Shown here one piece after another: positions 18,074 to 25,527 of a DNA stretch of 35,428 nt. The position numbers were made by a program, and so were the translations under genes. The notes under the pieces are model-generated. The model ran no database searches. It was not told where the DNA came from and was given only the letters and a program-made list of their open reading frames with translations. The stretch comes from Chitinophagales bacterium (lineage in GTDB: Bacteria; Bacteroidota; Bacteroidia; Chitinophagales; LD1), in assembly GCA_026129525.1 (NCBI GenBank), contig JAHCHW010000010.1, positions 132,840 to 168,267 on the forward strand. The letters are read 5' to 3'. The first letter of the stretch is position 1, and every line of letters begins with the position of its first letter.

Positions 18074-18556
18074 TTAAGGAATTTGCTGAAAGCGTATGGC
18101 TTTATATTCCTCGTAACTCATGTCGGAGAGATAGATGTTTTTGGGATAATCTACATTTAAAGAATTGCGCGGTATAATTTTCAGCTTTATATAATCATCG
18201 GAAAGCGAAGCTGCATAAACAGGTTCATCGTCTTTACGCAATTTTTCAATAACCACTAACTGCAATTCGCTGAGCGTAATATTTCGCACATTATCTGCCG
18301 AGCGGAAAATAAACTGGTAGGTACCTTCCTTTGCCGGAACATCCGCAACTTTTGTTTCGGTATGCTGCTGTTCGCTCTCTTGCGCCAACGCGGGCATTGA
18401 ACTGAATAGGGCAACAGCCGAAAACAAAAAAGTCAGAGTAATTGCTTTTACGGTGGTTAGCTTTTCTCTGACTTTCGTTTTGTGTGTTGTGTGGTTACAA
18501 ACTACATACGGTTGAACGGTCAATATTCCGTTTCCATTGAGAGTAGGGTTACTCAT
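18074..18556 (-). CDS. small secreted protein of unknown function, first gene of the adhesin operon
   Basis: 160 residues; I do not recognise the family. A hydrophobic segment at 38-53 followed by MPALAQ looks like a signal peptide core with a cut near residue 59. It is preceded by an unusual 37-residue N-terminal extension (MSNPTLNGNGILTVQPYVVC...). No ATG, GTG or TTG lies between that extension and the hydrophobic core, so the ATG at 18554-18556 is the only usable start. The mature part (about 100 residues) contains TYQFIFRSADNVRNITLSELQLVVIEKLR and ends IYLSDMSYEEYKAIRFQQIP, and looks like a small alpha/beta domain. The stop is 58 nt before the giant adhesin on the same strand, with no terminator between, so an operon with the adhesin and porP-like gene is likely. 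Export to the periplasm or surface is inferred. Confidence 0.75.
   Translation of the reverse strand: MSNPTLNGNGILTVQPYVVCNHTTHKTKVREKLTTVKAITLTFLFSAVALFSSMPALAQESEQQHTETKVADVPAKEGTYQFIFRSADNVRNITLSELQLVVIEKLRKDDEPVYAASLSDDYIKLKIIPRNSLNVDYPKNIYLSDMSYEEYKAIRFQQIP
18429..18475 (-). repeat. 10-bp perfect inverted repeat with U tail inside the small secreted protein gene
   Basis: AAAGTCAGAG and CTCTGACTTT (18466-18475 and 18429-18438 in plus coordinates) are perfect complements around a 27-nt loop. On the transcribed minus strand the second arm runs straight into TTTTTTGTTTTC. It covers codons 28 to about 43, at the edge of the signal peptide. It has the form of an intrinsic terminator or attenuator, but the stem is AT-rich and the loop long. 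Confidence 0.4.
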
Positions 18557-18647
18557 AGAAAATTGGTTTTAGTGCCTCTCCGGCTGGGTTAACTAAAAAT
18601 GTAATCTCAGTGTGTCAGTACCTTGTCAGGCTGAAAGGTCTTGTTAC

Positions 18648-18678
18648 CAAAGCAACAAAGAAAAACCGAACCGCCAAA
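18648..18678 (-). promoter_or_regulatory. possible promoter of the adhesin operon
   Basis: On the minus strand TTTG (18678-18675) and TTGCTTTG (18655-18648, one mismatch to TAnnTTTG) are exactly 19 nt apart. They would give a leader of about 85 nt before the ATG at 18556. The region also carries the plus-strand promoter of the dehydrogenase gene. Confidence 0.4.
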
Positions 18679-18740
18679 TTTTTTTTTGAAAGAATGGAAC
18701 AATGAAACATAATCTTTCATCTCACAACATCGTACTTTCA

Positions 18741-18748
18741 TATTTTTG
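18741..18748 (+). promoter_or_regulatory. -7 box of the SDR gene promoter
   Basis: TATTTTTG matches TAnnTTTG exactly, 14 nt before the ATG at 18763. The leader would be only a few nucleotides. No convincing -33 box is seen. Confidence 0.45.
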
Positions 18749-18762
18749 GTTTTCATCAAAAT

Positions 18763-19539
18763 ATGAACATGAATCCAATCCGCGGAAAATGGGCGCTTGT
18801 AACCGGAGCTACTTCTGGTTTCGGAAAAGCTATAGCTGATCTGTTTGCCAAAAACGGCTGCAATGTAATTATCACAGGCAGGCGAGCCGAGCGCCTCGAA
18901 GCCTTAGAACACATACTCCGCGAAAAATATGGCGTGCAGGTGCTCTCCTACTGTTTTGATGTGCGCGATTTGAACCAATGTGTAGAAATGAGCAACGACC
19001 TCCTAAGCCGCGAAATTGTTCCCGATATATTAGTGAACAATGCCGGGCTGGCTTCGGGCAAAAGCAAAATACATGAGGGGTTAATTGCCGATTGGGAAAA
19101 AATGATTGACACCAACATTAAAGGCTTGCTGTACATTACCCGCAGTATTTTACCCATGATGGTGGAGCGCCACGAAGGGCACATCATTAATATAGGCTCC
19201 ACAGCCGGGCATATTATTTACCCCGAAGGCAATGTGTACAATGCCACCAAGTTTGCGGTAAAGGCACTCAACGAAGCCATCAATCTCGATTTGGCCGGAA
19301 CCAACATACGCTGCTGCTCTATTGACCCGGGTGCGGCTGAAACGGAATTTTCTGTAGTACGCTTTCATGGCGATGAAGAAAAAGCCGCAAAAGTGTACGA
19401 AGGCTACACACCCCTAAAAGCCGAAGACATTGCCAATGTTGTTTATTATGTAGTAACTACTCCGCCACATGTAAACATTACCAATTTGGTAATGTACCCT
19501 ACGGCACAACGCAGTGTATATGTGTGGGATAAGGAATAA
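18763..19539 (+). CDS. short-chain dehydrogenase/reductase, YdfG-like NADP-dependent 3-hydroxy acid dehydrogenase
   Basis: 258 residues, a classical SDR. Visible features are the Rossmann motif TGATSGFG (14-21), GRR at 39-41 after the second strand (typical of NADP preference), NNAG (92-95), catalytic Ser146 (NIGSTAGH) and the YxxxK pair Tyr159/Lys163 (VYNATK). The C-terminal half, with DPGAAETEFSVVRFHGDEEKA and PPHVNITNLVMYPTAQ, follows the YdfG family (3-hydroxy acid / L-allo-threonine dehydrogenase). It should act in the cytoplasm on a small hydroxy acid; the exact substrate is inferred by family. A second ATG at 18769 could also be the start. The gene is transcribed divergently from the adhesin operon. 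Confidence 0.93.
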   Translation: MNMNPIRGKWALVTGATSGFGKAIADLFAKNGCNVIITGRRAERLEALEHILREKYGVQVLSYCFDVRDLNQCVEMSNDLLSREIVPDILVNNAGLASGKSKIHEGLIADWEKMIDTNIKGLLYITRSILPMMVERHEGHIINIGSTAGHIIYPEGNVYNATKFAVKALNEAINLDLAGTNIRCCSIDPGAAETEFSVVRFHGDEEKAAKVYEGYTPLKAEDIANVVYYVVTTPPHVNITNLVMYPTAQRSVYVWDKE

Positions 19540-19738
19540 ACCGTTTTTGGCTTCCTCTAAATCGTTTTCGGCTGCCCCTATTTTACTATGTCGCTCTGTG
19601 CATTACTCCCAAATCGGATAAATTAGCAAGGTAATTCAGCGTTATGAAATGCCCAGAATGGAGAAAACAACAACCGAAAATGATTAAATGATGTTCATGG
19701 GCATTCCATCTGACCATTTAAAAACAAAATTTACACAG

Positions 19739-21001
19739 ATGAAAAATACTTTTTTACTTCTGCTCCTGTATGCCGGTACACAAATCGTAACCGCACAAAA
19801 CAATGTTGGTATAGGCACCCCTACGCCCGATGGCTCAGCCATTTTGGATTTAAGCTCAAACAGCCGCGGCTTTTTGGCTCCGCGCATGACCACCACCGAA
19901 CGCACTTCTATTGCCGCTCCCGCACCGGGCTTGTTGGTGTTTGATGTTACCGTAAACTGCTACTTCTATTACAATGGAATATGGAACTCGCTGTGCAGTG
20001 CCACCGGACCAACCGGACCGCAAGGCACAACCGGTGCACAGGGTATTACAGGCGCAACCGGTGCCACAGGCGATACCGGGGCGCAAGGTGTTACCGGAGC
20101 AACAGGTCCTACCGGACCCGGAACCATTTGCGGCAGTGCAGCTAATGGTTACATAAGCATGTTTACCTCTCCTTCCGATTTGTGCAACTCCGTTCTCTAC
20201 CAAAGCGGCAACAATATTGGCTTGGGCACTACTACTCCTTCCGTTTCATTACAAGTAAACAGCACAAGTGCAGTAGGGCTTCCATCGGGCACTACCGCAC
20301 AGCAACCGGCAGGCGCACCAACCGGAGCAATTAGGTTTAATTCAACATTAGGTGCAGTAGAAGTGTTCAACGGCACCTGCTGGCAAAATGTAAATACTCC
20401 ACCCATTGGCGCAACTTACATTCAATGGCTCAATGCTGCCGACCCTAATACCATTTACCCCTGCACACAATGGGTAGCCACCGACTTAGCCAACGGTGAA
20501 TTTATTCGCGCCCGTGGCGGTGGCGCCAACGTGGCGACAGGCGGAGCACTAACCGGAACCGTACAAAGCTATGCCATACAAGACCATACACACAGCGGCA
20601 CAGTTACGGTTGACAACTCCGCAACGCTGAATACTTCTTCCAGCGGCTCGCATTCACATGGGGGTAACACTACGGGGGTAACTTCATACAACACCTCTAT
20701 GTGGATTCCGTTTGATGATAATTTGAGCAGTGATGTAGCAACACTTTCTATGGGTAACAATCCTACAACTTGCAACGTGCCTTGGGATGGGCGACACACC
20801 GTTGGAAATTTTATGGGGCAAATGGGCGATGCCTGCTTAAGCCATACACACGGTATTAATGCCGATGGCGCGCATACACACACTATTGCCCCGCATAACC
20901 ACACGGCAAGCGTTACGGTAGCAGGCATGGCATCGGGAAACATTGCCGCTGAAACACGCCCGACAAACGTAGCCGTAGTCTTTTGGCGAAGGATTAACTA
21001 A
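19739..21001 (+). CDS. secreted collagen-like / phage tail-collar-like protein with HxH motifs
   Basis: 420 residues from the ATG at 19739, which starts a clean signal peptide ([20 protein letters not shown]). The frame is open 17 codons further upstream, but those residues are not signal-like. Layout: an N-terminal [20 protein letters not shown] / [16 protein letters not shown] module common in Bacteroidota surface proteins (20-85); 13 collagen-type Gly-X-Y triplets (90-128, rich in GPTGPQ and GATGAT); a second [13 protein letters not shown] module (160-220); and a collar-like C-terminal part ending [16 protein letters not shown], the typical end of phage-collar / microcystin-dependent-protein-like domains. 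Five HxH motifs lie at 283-285, 305-307, 369-371, 379-381 and 386-388. Trimeric fibre structure is likely by analogy. I see no T9SS C-terminal domain, so the route to the surface is unclear. Confidence 0.8.
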   Translation: MKNTFLLLLLYAGTQIVTAQNNVGIGTPTPDGSAILDLSSNSRGFLAPRMTTTERTSIAAPAPGLLVFDVTVNCYFYYNGIWNSLCSATGPTGPQGTTGAQGITGATGATGDTGAQGVTGATGPTGPGTICGSAANGYISMFTSPSDLCNSVLYQSGNNIGLGTTTPSVSLQVNSTSAVGLPSGTTAQQPAGAPTGAIRFNSTLGAVEVFNGTCWQNVNTPPIGATYIQWLNAADPNTIYPCTQWVATDLANGEFIRARGGGANVATGGALTGTVQSYAIQDHTHSGTVTVDNSATLNTSSSGSHSHGGNTTGVTSYNTSMWIPFDDNLSSDVATLSMGNNPTTCNVPWDGRHTVGNFMGQMGDACLSHTHGINADGAHTHTIAPHNHTASVTVAGMASGNIAAETRPTNVAVVFWRRIN

Positions 21002-21051
21002 TCGCTGCCAATAATTTTTTGATTAATAGATTTACACCAAACAAGAACAAC

Positions 21052-21366
21052 ATGGCAAATCAAAATCAGAACGACCAAAACCAAATGAACATTGAATTAC
21101 CCGAAGATGTTGCCGAAGGCACGTATTCCAATCTGGCTATCATTTCACATTCTCCGCAAGAATTTGTGATTGACTTTATACGTGTAATGCCGGGTGTTCC
21201 GAAAGCAAAAGTTAAATCACGCATTCTACTTACACCCGAACATGCCAAACGATTGATGAAAGCACTGGCTGATAACGTAAAAAAATACGAGCAACAGTTT
21301 GGCACCATTAACGATAAGGATATGCCTAACCTGCCGCTCAATTTCGGACCTACGGCACAGGCGTAG
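21052..21366 (+). CDS. DUF3467 family protein
   Basis: 104 residues from the ATG at 21052 (MANQNQNDQNQMNIELPEDVAEGTYSNLA...). The Gln/Asn-rich start, GTYSNLAIISHSPQEFVIDFIRVMPG, AKVKSRILLTPEHAKRLMKAL and DNVKKYEQQFG fit the DUF3467 family of small cytoplasmic proteins, whose function is not established. The fold reads as a small alpha/beta protein with a charged C-terminal helix. The ATG is 50 nt after the collar-protein stop, so co-transcription is possible. The gene converges on pyrB with only 21 nt between the stops and no hairpin, so the two transcripts may overlap at their ends. Confidence 0.85.
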   Translation: MANQNQNDQNQMNIELPEDVAEGTYSNLAIISHSPQEFVIDFIRVMPGVPKAKVKSRILLTPEHAKRLMKALADNVKKYEQQFGTINDKDMPNLPLNFGPTAQA

Positions 21367-21387
21367 AAATTCGTTCAATAAACCTTT

Positions 21388-22311
21388 TCAGTTTCTTCCT
21401 GCCAGCAAATACATTACGGCCATGCGGATAGCAACACCGTTTTCTACCTGTTGCAGAATGAGCGATTGTTTAGAGTCTGCTACATCGCTGTTCAATTCCA
21501 CACCGCGGTTAATGGGACCCGGGTGCATAATGGTTATTTCCTTTTTGATGCTGTCAAGCAACTCACGATTAACTCCGTAAAACAAAGCATACTCGCGCAG
21601 CGATGGTATGTACTTAATATCCATGCGCTCTAACTGTATGCGAAGAATATTGGCTACATCGCACCATTCCAATGCTTTCTTTAAATCGGGTTCGTAGGTT
21701 ACACCTAACTCTTCAATGTGTTTGGGGATAAGTGTAGGCGGACCGCACACTTTTACTTTTGCTCCCATTTTTTGCATCAGCGGAATATCGGAGCCTGCCA
21801 CGCGCGAATGTTTAATATCACCCACTATCAGGTAATTCAATCCTTTCAGCGTACCGAATTTTTCGCGCACCGAATAACCATCCAACAAACCTTGTGTGGG
21901 GTGTTCGTGCGTGCCATCGCCTGCGTTAATAATGTTGGCAGAAATATGCTGCGAAAGAAACTCCGGTGCGCCCGAACTGCTGTGGCGCATTACCACCATG
22001 TCCACTTTCATGGCAAGTATATTCCGAACCGTATCTAAGAGCGTTTCTCCTTTTTTAACCGATGAACCGGAGGCTGAAAAGTTAATGGTATCGGCACTCA
22101 ACCGCTTTTCTGCCAGTTCAAACGAAATGCGGGTGCGGGTAGAGTCTTCAAAAAACAAATTGGCAATGGTAATGTCGCGCAGCGAGGGAACTTTCTTTAT
22201 CGGGCGTTGTAGTATCTCTTTAAAATTATCGGCTGTTTGAAAAATAAGGTCAATGTCAGATGGCAGTAGAGGTTTAATTCCGGTTAAGTGTTTAGTGCTT
22301 AAAGCGCTCAT
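21388..22311 (-). CDS. pyrB: aspartate carbamoyltransferase catalytic subunit
   Basis: 307 residues. It catalyses carbamoyl phosphate + L-aspartate to N-carbamoyl-L-aspartate, the committed step of pyrimidine synthesis. All key motifs are visible: STRTR (57-61, carbamoyl-phosphate binding), SVKKGET (about 84-90, with the active-site lysine contributed across the trimer), HEHPTQ (135-140), and HPGPINRG in the C-terminal domain. The length is standard for a free catalytic chain. It starts 20 nt after pyrR on the same strand, so it is the second gene of a pyrR-pyrB operon. No pyrI regulatory subunit or pyrC lies in the window, which suggests an unregulated trimer. Confidence 0.97.
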   Translation of the reverse strand: MSALSTKHLTGIKPLLPSDIDLIFQTADNFKEILQRPIKKVPSLRDITIANLFFEDSTRTRISFELAEKRLSADTINFSASGSSVKKGETLLDTVRNILAMKVDMVVMRHSSSGAPEFLSQHISANIINAGDGTHEHPTQGLLDGYSVREKFGTLKGLNYLIVGDIKHSRVAGSDIPLMQKMGAKVKVCGPPTLIPKHIEELGVTYEPDLKKALEWCDVANILRIQLERMDIKYIPSLREYALFYGVNRELLDSIKKEITIMHPGPINRGVELNSDVADSKQSLILQQVENGVAIRMAVMYLLAGRN

Positions 22312-22331
22312 TGACCTACGTGTTTTTTAAG

Positions 22332-22877
22332 TTAGTCTTTATCTTCAATCATCCACACCGCATCTTTACCATCGGTTTCTTTCCAATCCACTTTCACCTT
22401 CTCGCTGGTTACCGAATCAATTACTCTGCCCACATACTTTGCCTGAATGGGCAAGTGGCGGTGCAGCCTGCGGTCAACCAACACCAGCAATTCCACGTCA
22501 GCCGGTCTGCCATAGTCTAACATGGCATCTAGGGCCGAGCGAATGGTGCGCCCGGTGTAAAGCACATCATCAACCAAAATCACATTGCGGTTTTCTATCG
22601 AAAATGGAATATCGGTTTCATCGGCAATCATCGGTTTACCTTTTATGCGGAAATCATCGCGGTAAAAAGTAATGTCCAATTTGCCGTAATCAATATCTTG
22701 TTTACCAAGAATGGAACACAGTTTAGCGTAAATACGGTCAGCCAGAAAAACTCCGCGGGGCTGCACACCTATAATGCACGAATCTTCAAAACTGCGGTGT
22801 TGTTCAATTAACTGATGGCAAAGACGGGTAACGGTGAGGTTAAGTTGGGTGCTGTTGAGTATAATGCGGGGTTGCAT
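22332..22877 (-). CDS. pyrR: bifunctional pyr operon regulator / uracil phosphoribosyltransferase
   Basis: 181 residues from the ATG at 22877 (MQPRIILN), the standard PyrR length. An upstream TTG at 22895 would lie inside the -7 promoter box and is rejected. The PRPP-binding loop VILVDDVLYTGRT (about 99-111) and VLVDRRLHRHLPIQAKYVGR are diagnostic of PyrR. In Bacillus, PyrR binds leader RNA when UMP is high and causes attenuation; it also makes UMP from uracil and PRPP. Here the predicted leader is only about 10 nt and the pyrR-pyrB gap 20 nt, so no classical attenuator is visible. The enzymatic role may dominate, or regulation may act elsewhere. Confidence 0.95.
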   Translation of the reverse strand: MQPRIILNSTQLNLTVTRLCHQLIEQHRSFEDSCIIGVQPRGVFLADRIYAKLCSILGKQDIDYGKLDITFYRDDFRIKGKPMIADETDIPFSIENRNVILVDDVLYTGRTIRSALDAMLDYGRPADVELLVLVDRRLHRHLPIQAKYVGRVIDSVTSEKVKVDWKETDGKDAVWMIEDKD

Positions 22878-22892
22878 CCGTTTTAAGTTGGG

Positions 22893-22900
22893 CAAATATA
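22893..22900 (-). promoter_or_regulatory. -7 box of the pyrR-pyrB promoter
   Basis: Read on the minus strand, TATATTTG matches TAnnTTTG exactly and lies 15 nt before the pyrR ATG at 22877. It excludes the TTG at 22895 as a start. No -33 TTTG stands at the ideal distance. The divergent receptor promoter lies about 45 bp away. Confidence 0.55.
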
Positions 22901-22942
22901 GGATTTTAAGTGAACTGTAATACCATTCACCACAAACAGTAT

Positions 22943-22973
22943 TTTGCTTTATCGAATTATATTTTTAGGTTTG
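22943..22973 (+). promoter_or_regulatory. consensus Bacteroidota promoter of the TonB-dependent receptor gene
   Basis: TTTG (22943-22946) and TAGGTTTG (22966-22973) are separated by exactly 19 nt and match the -33 TTTG / -7 TAnnTTTG consensus fully. Transcription would begin near 22980, about 10 nt before the TTG start codon at 22991. It is the best promoter match in the window. Confidence 0.7.
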
Positions 22974-22990
22974 TCTAAAATTTAAAATAG

Positions 22991-25264
22991 TTGCATCAAA
23001 ATATCCGCGCCTGTTTCACTCTGTTAGTTTTCAGCTTGTGTAGCCTTACACAATCTGCACAGCAGCTACATACGTTAAACGGAATACTGTTAGCTGAAAA
23101 AGAACCCTTGAGCGATGCACTCGTTCACCTGAAAGAAACAGGGCAAAGTACTGTTACCGACAGCACCGGAAAATTCACCTTTGCGAATGTACCGGAAGGA
23201 AAATACACGGTTATTGCCCGTTTACTCGGCTACGAAGAACTGGTACAGCGCATCGAAGTAAAACCAACACAAACATCTTTTACATTTCGAGTGAAGCAAG
23301 CCGACAACACCATGCAGGAAGTGGTTGTTACAGGCAACCTGCGCGAAATGAAAAAATCGGAAAGCCCGGTACCGGTAGAAATTTACTCATCAAAGTTCTT
23401 CCTCAAAAATCCAACTCCCAATGTGTTTGAAGCCATGACCATGGTAAACGGAGTGCGCCCTCAACTAAATTGTAATGTTTGCAACACGGGCGATATACAC
23501 ATTAATGGTATGGAAGGACCGTACACCATGGTGCTTATTGATGGTATGCCCATTGTAAGCAGTCTCTCTACGATTTACGGTTTATCGGGTATTCCCAATT
23601 CTATGATTGAACGGGTGGAAGTTGTAAAAGGACCGGCTTCGAGCTTATACGGAAGCGAAGCAATGGCTGGGCTAATAAACATCATTACTAAAAATCCGCT
23701 TAAAGCGCCTCTGCTTTCTGCCGATGTATTTGCCACTTCGTATGGCGAAGTAAATGCCGATTTGGGTGTTAGTTTAAAATTGGGAAGAAATGTTTCTACC
23801 CTGCTTGGCTTAAACTATTTCAATTTACCCGCCAAGTGGGATTTGAATAAAGACGGATTTACCGATGTTACGCTTCAAAATCGTTTTTCTGTTTTCAACA
23901 AATGGGAGTTTCGGAAAAATGAAAAACAAAGCAGCATAGCCGTGCGCTACTTATTTGAAGACCGCTGGGGCGGGCAACTCAACTGGAACAAAAGTTTTCG
24001 CGGAAGTGATTCGCTTTACGGAGAGAGCATTCTTACACATCGTTTCGAACTGATAGGCAACACGCAACTTCCGGTTAAAGAGAAAATCAATTTGCAATAC
24101 TCCTACAACTACCACAATCAAAACTCTTACTATGGTGTAGTGCCGTTTATGGCAAAGCAGCACGTAGCATTTACCCAATTGTATTGGGATAAAAACTGGA
24201 ACGAAGCGCATTACCTGACCACGGGCGCTTCGTTCCGCTACATTTTTTATGACGACAATACGGTAGGCACCAAAACCGAAACATCGGAGAAAACCCAAAA
24301 CAAACCGCAGCATACTTACCTGCCGGGTATTTTTTCGCAGTACGAATTTCGCCCGAGCGAAAAACACCGTTTACTGCTCGGGCTGCGATACGATTACAAC
24401 CTCACGCACGGCAGTATTTTCTCACCGCGCTTAAGCTACAAGTGGTCACCCACCAAAAACGACATCATCCGTTTCAACTTTGGAAACGGCTACCGTGTAG
24501 TGAATTTGTTTACCGAAGACCATGCCGCGCTCTCCGGTTCGCGCGAAGTAATAATTGCCGAGGCACTTAAACCCGAGCAATCGTACAACGGCAACATCAA
24601 CTACCAGCGTCATACTAATTTCCGCAAAGGATTTATGGTAACCGATGTGTCGGGGTTCTACACCCACTTTGTGAATAAAATTATTGGCGATTTCGACAGC
24701 GACCCCAACAAAATAATTTACACTAACCTGAAAGGCTATGCGGTATCGGCAGGCGCAACACTCAACACCGAAGTGCAGTTCGATTTTCCTTTGCGAATTT
24801 CAGCGGGCATTACCTACAACAAAGTTTACCGCGTTGATAAAGACAGTACCGGAAAAAAATACCAAACCATGCAAATTCACGCCCCGGAATGGAGCGGCAC
24901 TTATGCGGTAAGCTATACCTTTACCAAAGCACAGGTTACCTTAGACTGGAACGGACAATGGAGCGGACCAATGCGTTTGCCGGTTTTGCCCAACGATTTC
25001 CGCCCCAAGTATTCCCCTTGGCATTGTTTAATGAACATACAAGCCACTAAAAAATTCAACTTCGGGCTAGAGATTTATGCCGGCATTAAAAACCTACTCA
25101 ACTTTATGCCGCAAAACCCGCTAATGCGCCCCCACGACCCGTTCAACAAAACTGCTGATGATGCCGAAACCAACCCCAACGGTTATGTATTCGATACCGC
25201 TTACAACTATGCCCCGCTGCAAGGTGTAAGAGGATTTGCGGGCGTAAGGTATAATTTCAAATAG
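22991..25264 (+). CDS. TonB-dependent outer-membrane receptor with N-terminal carboxypeptidase-like domain
   Basis: 757 residues. Layout: signal peptide (about 1-23, ACFTLLVFSLCSLTQSAQ); CarboxypepD-regulatory-like domain (about 27-105, LNGILLAEKEPLSDALVHL ... DSTGKFTFANVPEGKYTV); a TonB-box-like MQEVVVTG (108-115); a plug with GPYTMVLIDGMPIVS and IERVEVVKGPASSLYGSEAMAGLINIITK; then a 22-strand-type barrel ending GVRGFAGVRYNFK. It imports a nutrient using TonB energy. The ligand is unknown; an NCNVCN Cys pair in the plug (161-164) could bind metal or form a disulfide. The start is TTG: an in-frame TAG lies directly before it (22988-22990), the next in-frame ATG is at codon 108, and a consensus promoter ends 17 nt upstream. 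The gene is divergent from pyrR. Confidence 0.92.
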   Translation: MHQNIRACFTLLVFSLCSLTQSAQQLHTLNGILLAEKEPLSDALVHLKETGQSTVTDSTGKFTFANVPEGKYTVIARLLGYEELVQRIEVKPTQTSFTFRVKQADNTMQEVVVTGNLREMKKSESPVPVEIYSSKFFLKNPTPNVFEAMTMVNGVRPQLNCNVCNTGDIHINGMEGPYTMVLIDGMPIVSSLSTIYGLSGIPNSMIERVEVVKGPASSLYGSEAMAGLINIITKNPLKAPLLSADVFATSYGEVNADLGVSLKLGRNVSTLLGLNYFNLPAKWDLNKDGFTDVTLQNRFSVFNKWEFRKNEKQSSIAVRYLFEDRWGGQLNWNKSFRGSDSLYGESILTHRFELIGNTQLPVKEKINLQYSYNYHNQNSYYGVVPFMAKQHVAFTQLYWDKNWNEAHYLTTGASFRYIFYDDNTVGTKTETSEKTQNKPQHTYLPGIFSQYEFRPSEKHRLLLGLRYDYNLTHGSIFSPRLSYKWSPTKNDIIRFNFGNGYRVVNLFTEDHAALSGSREVIIAEALKPEQSYNGNINYQRHTNFRKGFMVTDVSGFYTHFVNKIIGDFDSDPNKIIYTNLKGYAVSAGATLNTEVQFDFPLRISAGITYNKVYRVDKDSTGKKYQTMQIHAPEWSGTYAVSYTFTKAQVTLDWNGQWSGPMRLPVLPNDFRPKYSPWHCLMNIQATKKFNFGLEIYAGIKNLLNFMPQNPLMRPHDPFNKTADDAETNPNGYVFDTAYNYAPLQGVRGFAGVRYNFK

Positions 25265-25265
25265 C

Positions 25266-25298
25266 TTGGCAGTTACGAAAATTTATGCCAACCTTTTA
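25266..25298 (+). terminator. weak hairpin after the receptor gene
   Basis: TTGGCA (25266-25271) pairs with TGCCAA (25286-25291) across a 14-nt loop, followed by CCTTTTAAT. It lies directly after the stop at 25264. Short stem and long loop, so only a possible terminator. Confidence 0.3.
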
Positions 25299-25510
25299 AT
25301 AGAGGTGAACTCCTTTTCGCACATTCGGTGCAACCGCTTTAGTTTTTCTGTCTTATCTTCATGGCAATAAATTTTTGTGGAAAAGTGGCGTGAAACTGTT
25401 GGTGGAACGTTTAGAAAAATTCAACCGTAATTACTTCCGTTTAAGTTTTCAAAAATGAATTTTTGCTGCCCCTAAAAAACACCAACATTAGTTTATCATC
25501 AATAAATGTG

Positions 25511-25517
25511 AAAGGAG
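25511..25517 (+). promoter_or_regulatory. Shine-Dalgarno-like ribosome binding site of dnaB
   Basis: AAAGGAG lies 10 nt before the ATG at 25528. Such a clear purine-rich site is rare in this window, where most genes have none. It supports the chosen dnaB start. Confidence 0.55.
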
Positions 25518-25527
25518 AAGTTAGTAA

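Noticed and set aside
22893..22895. TTG as the pyrR start
   Set aside because: It sits inside the -7 box. The ATG at 22877 gives the normal PyrR N-terminus and length.
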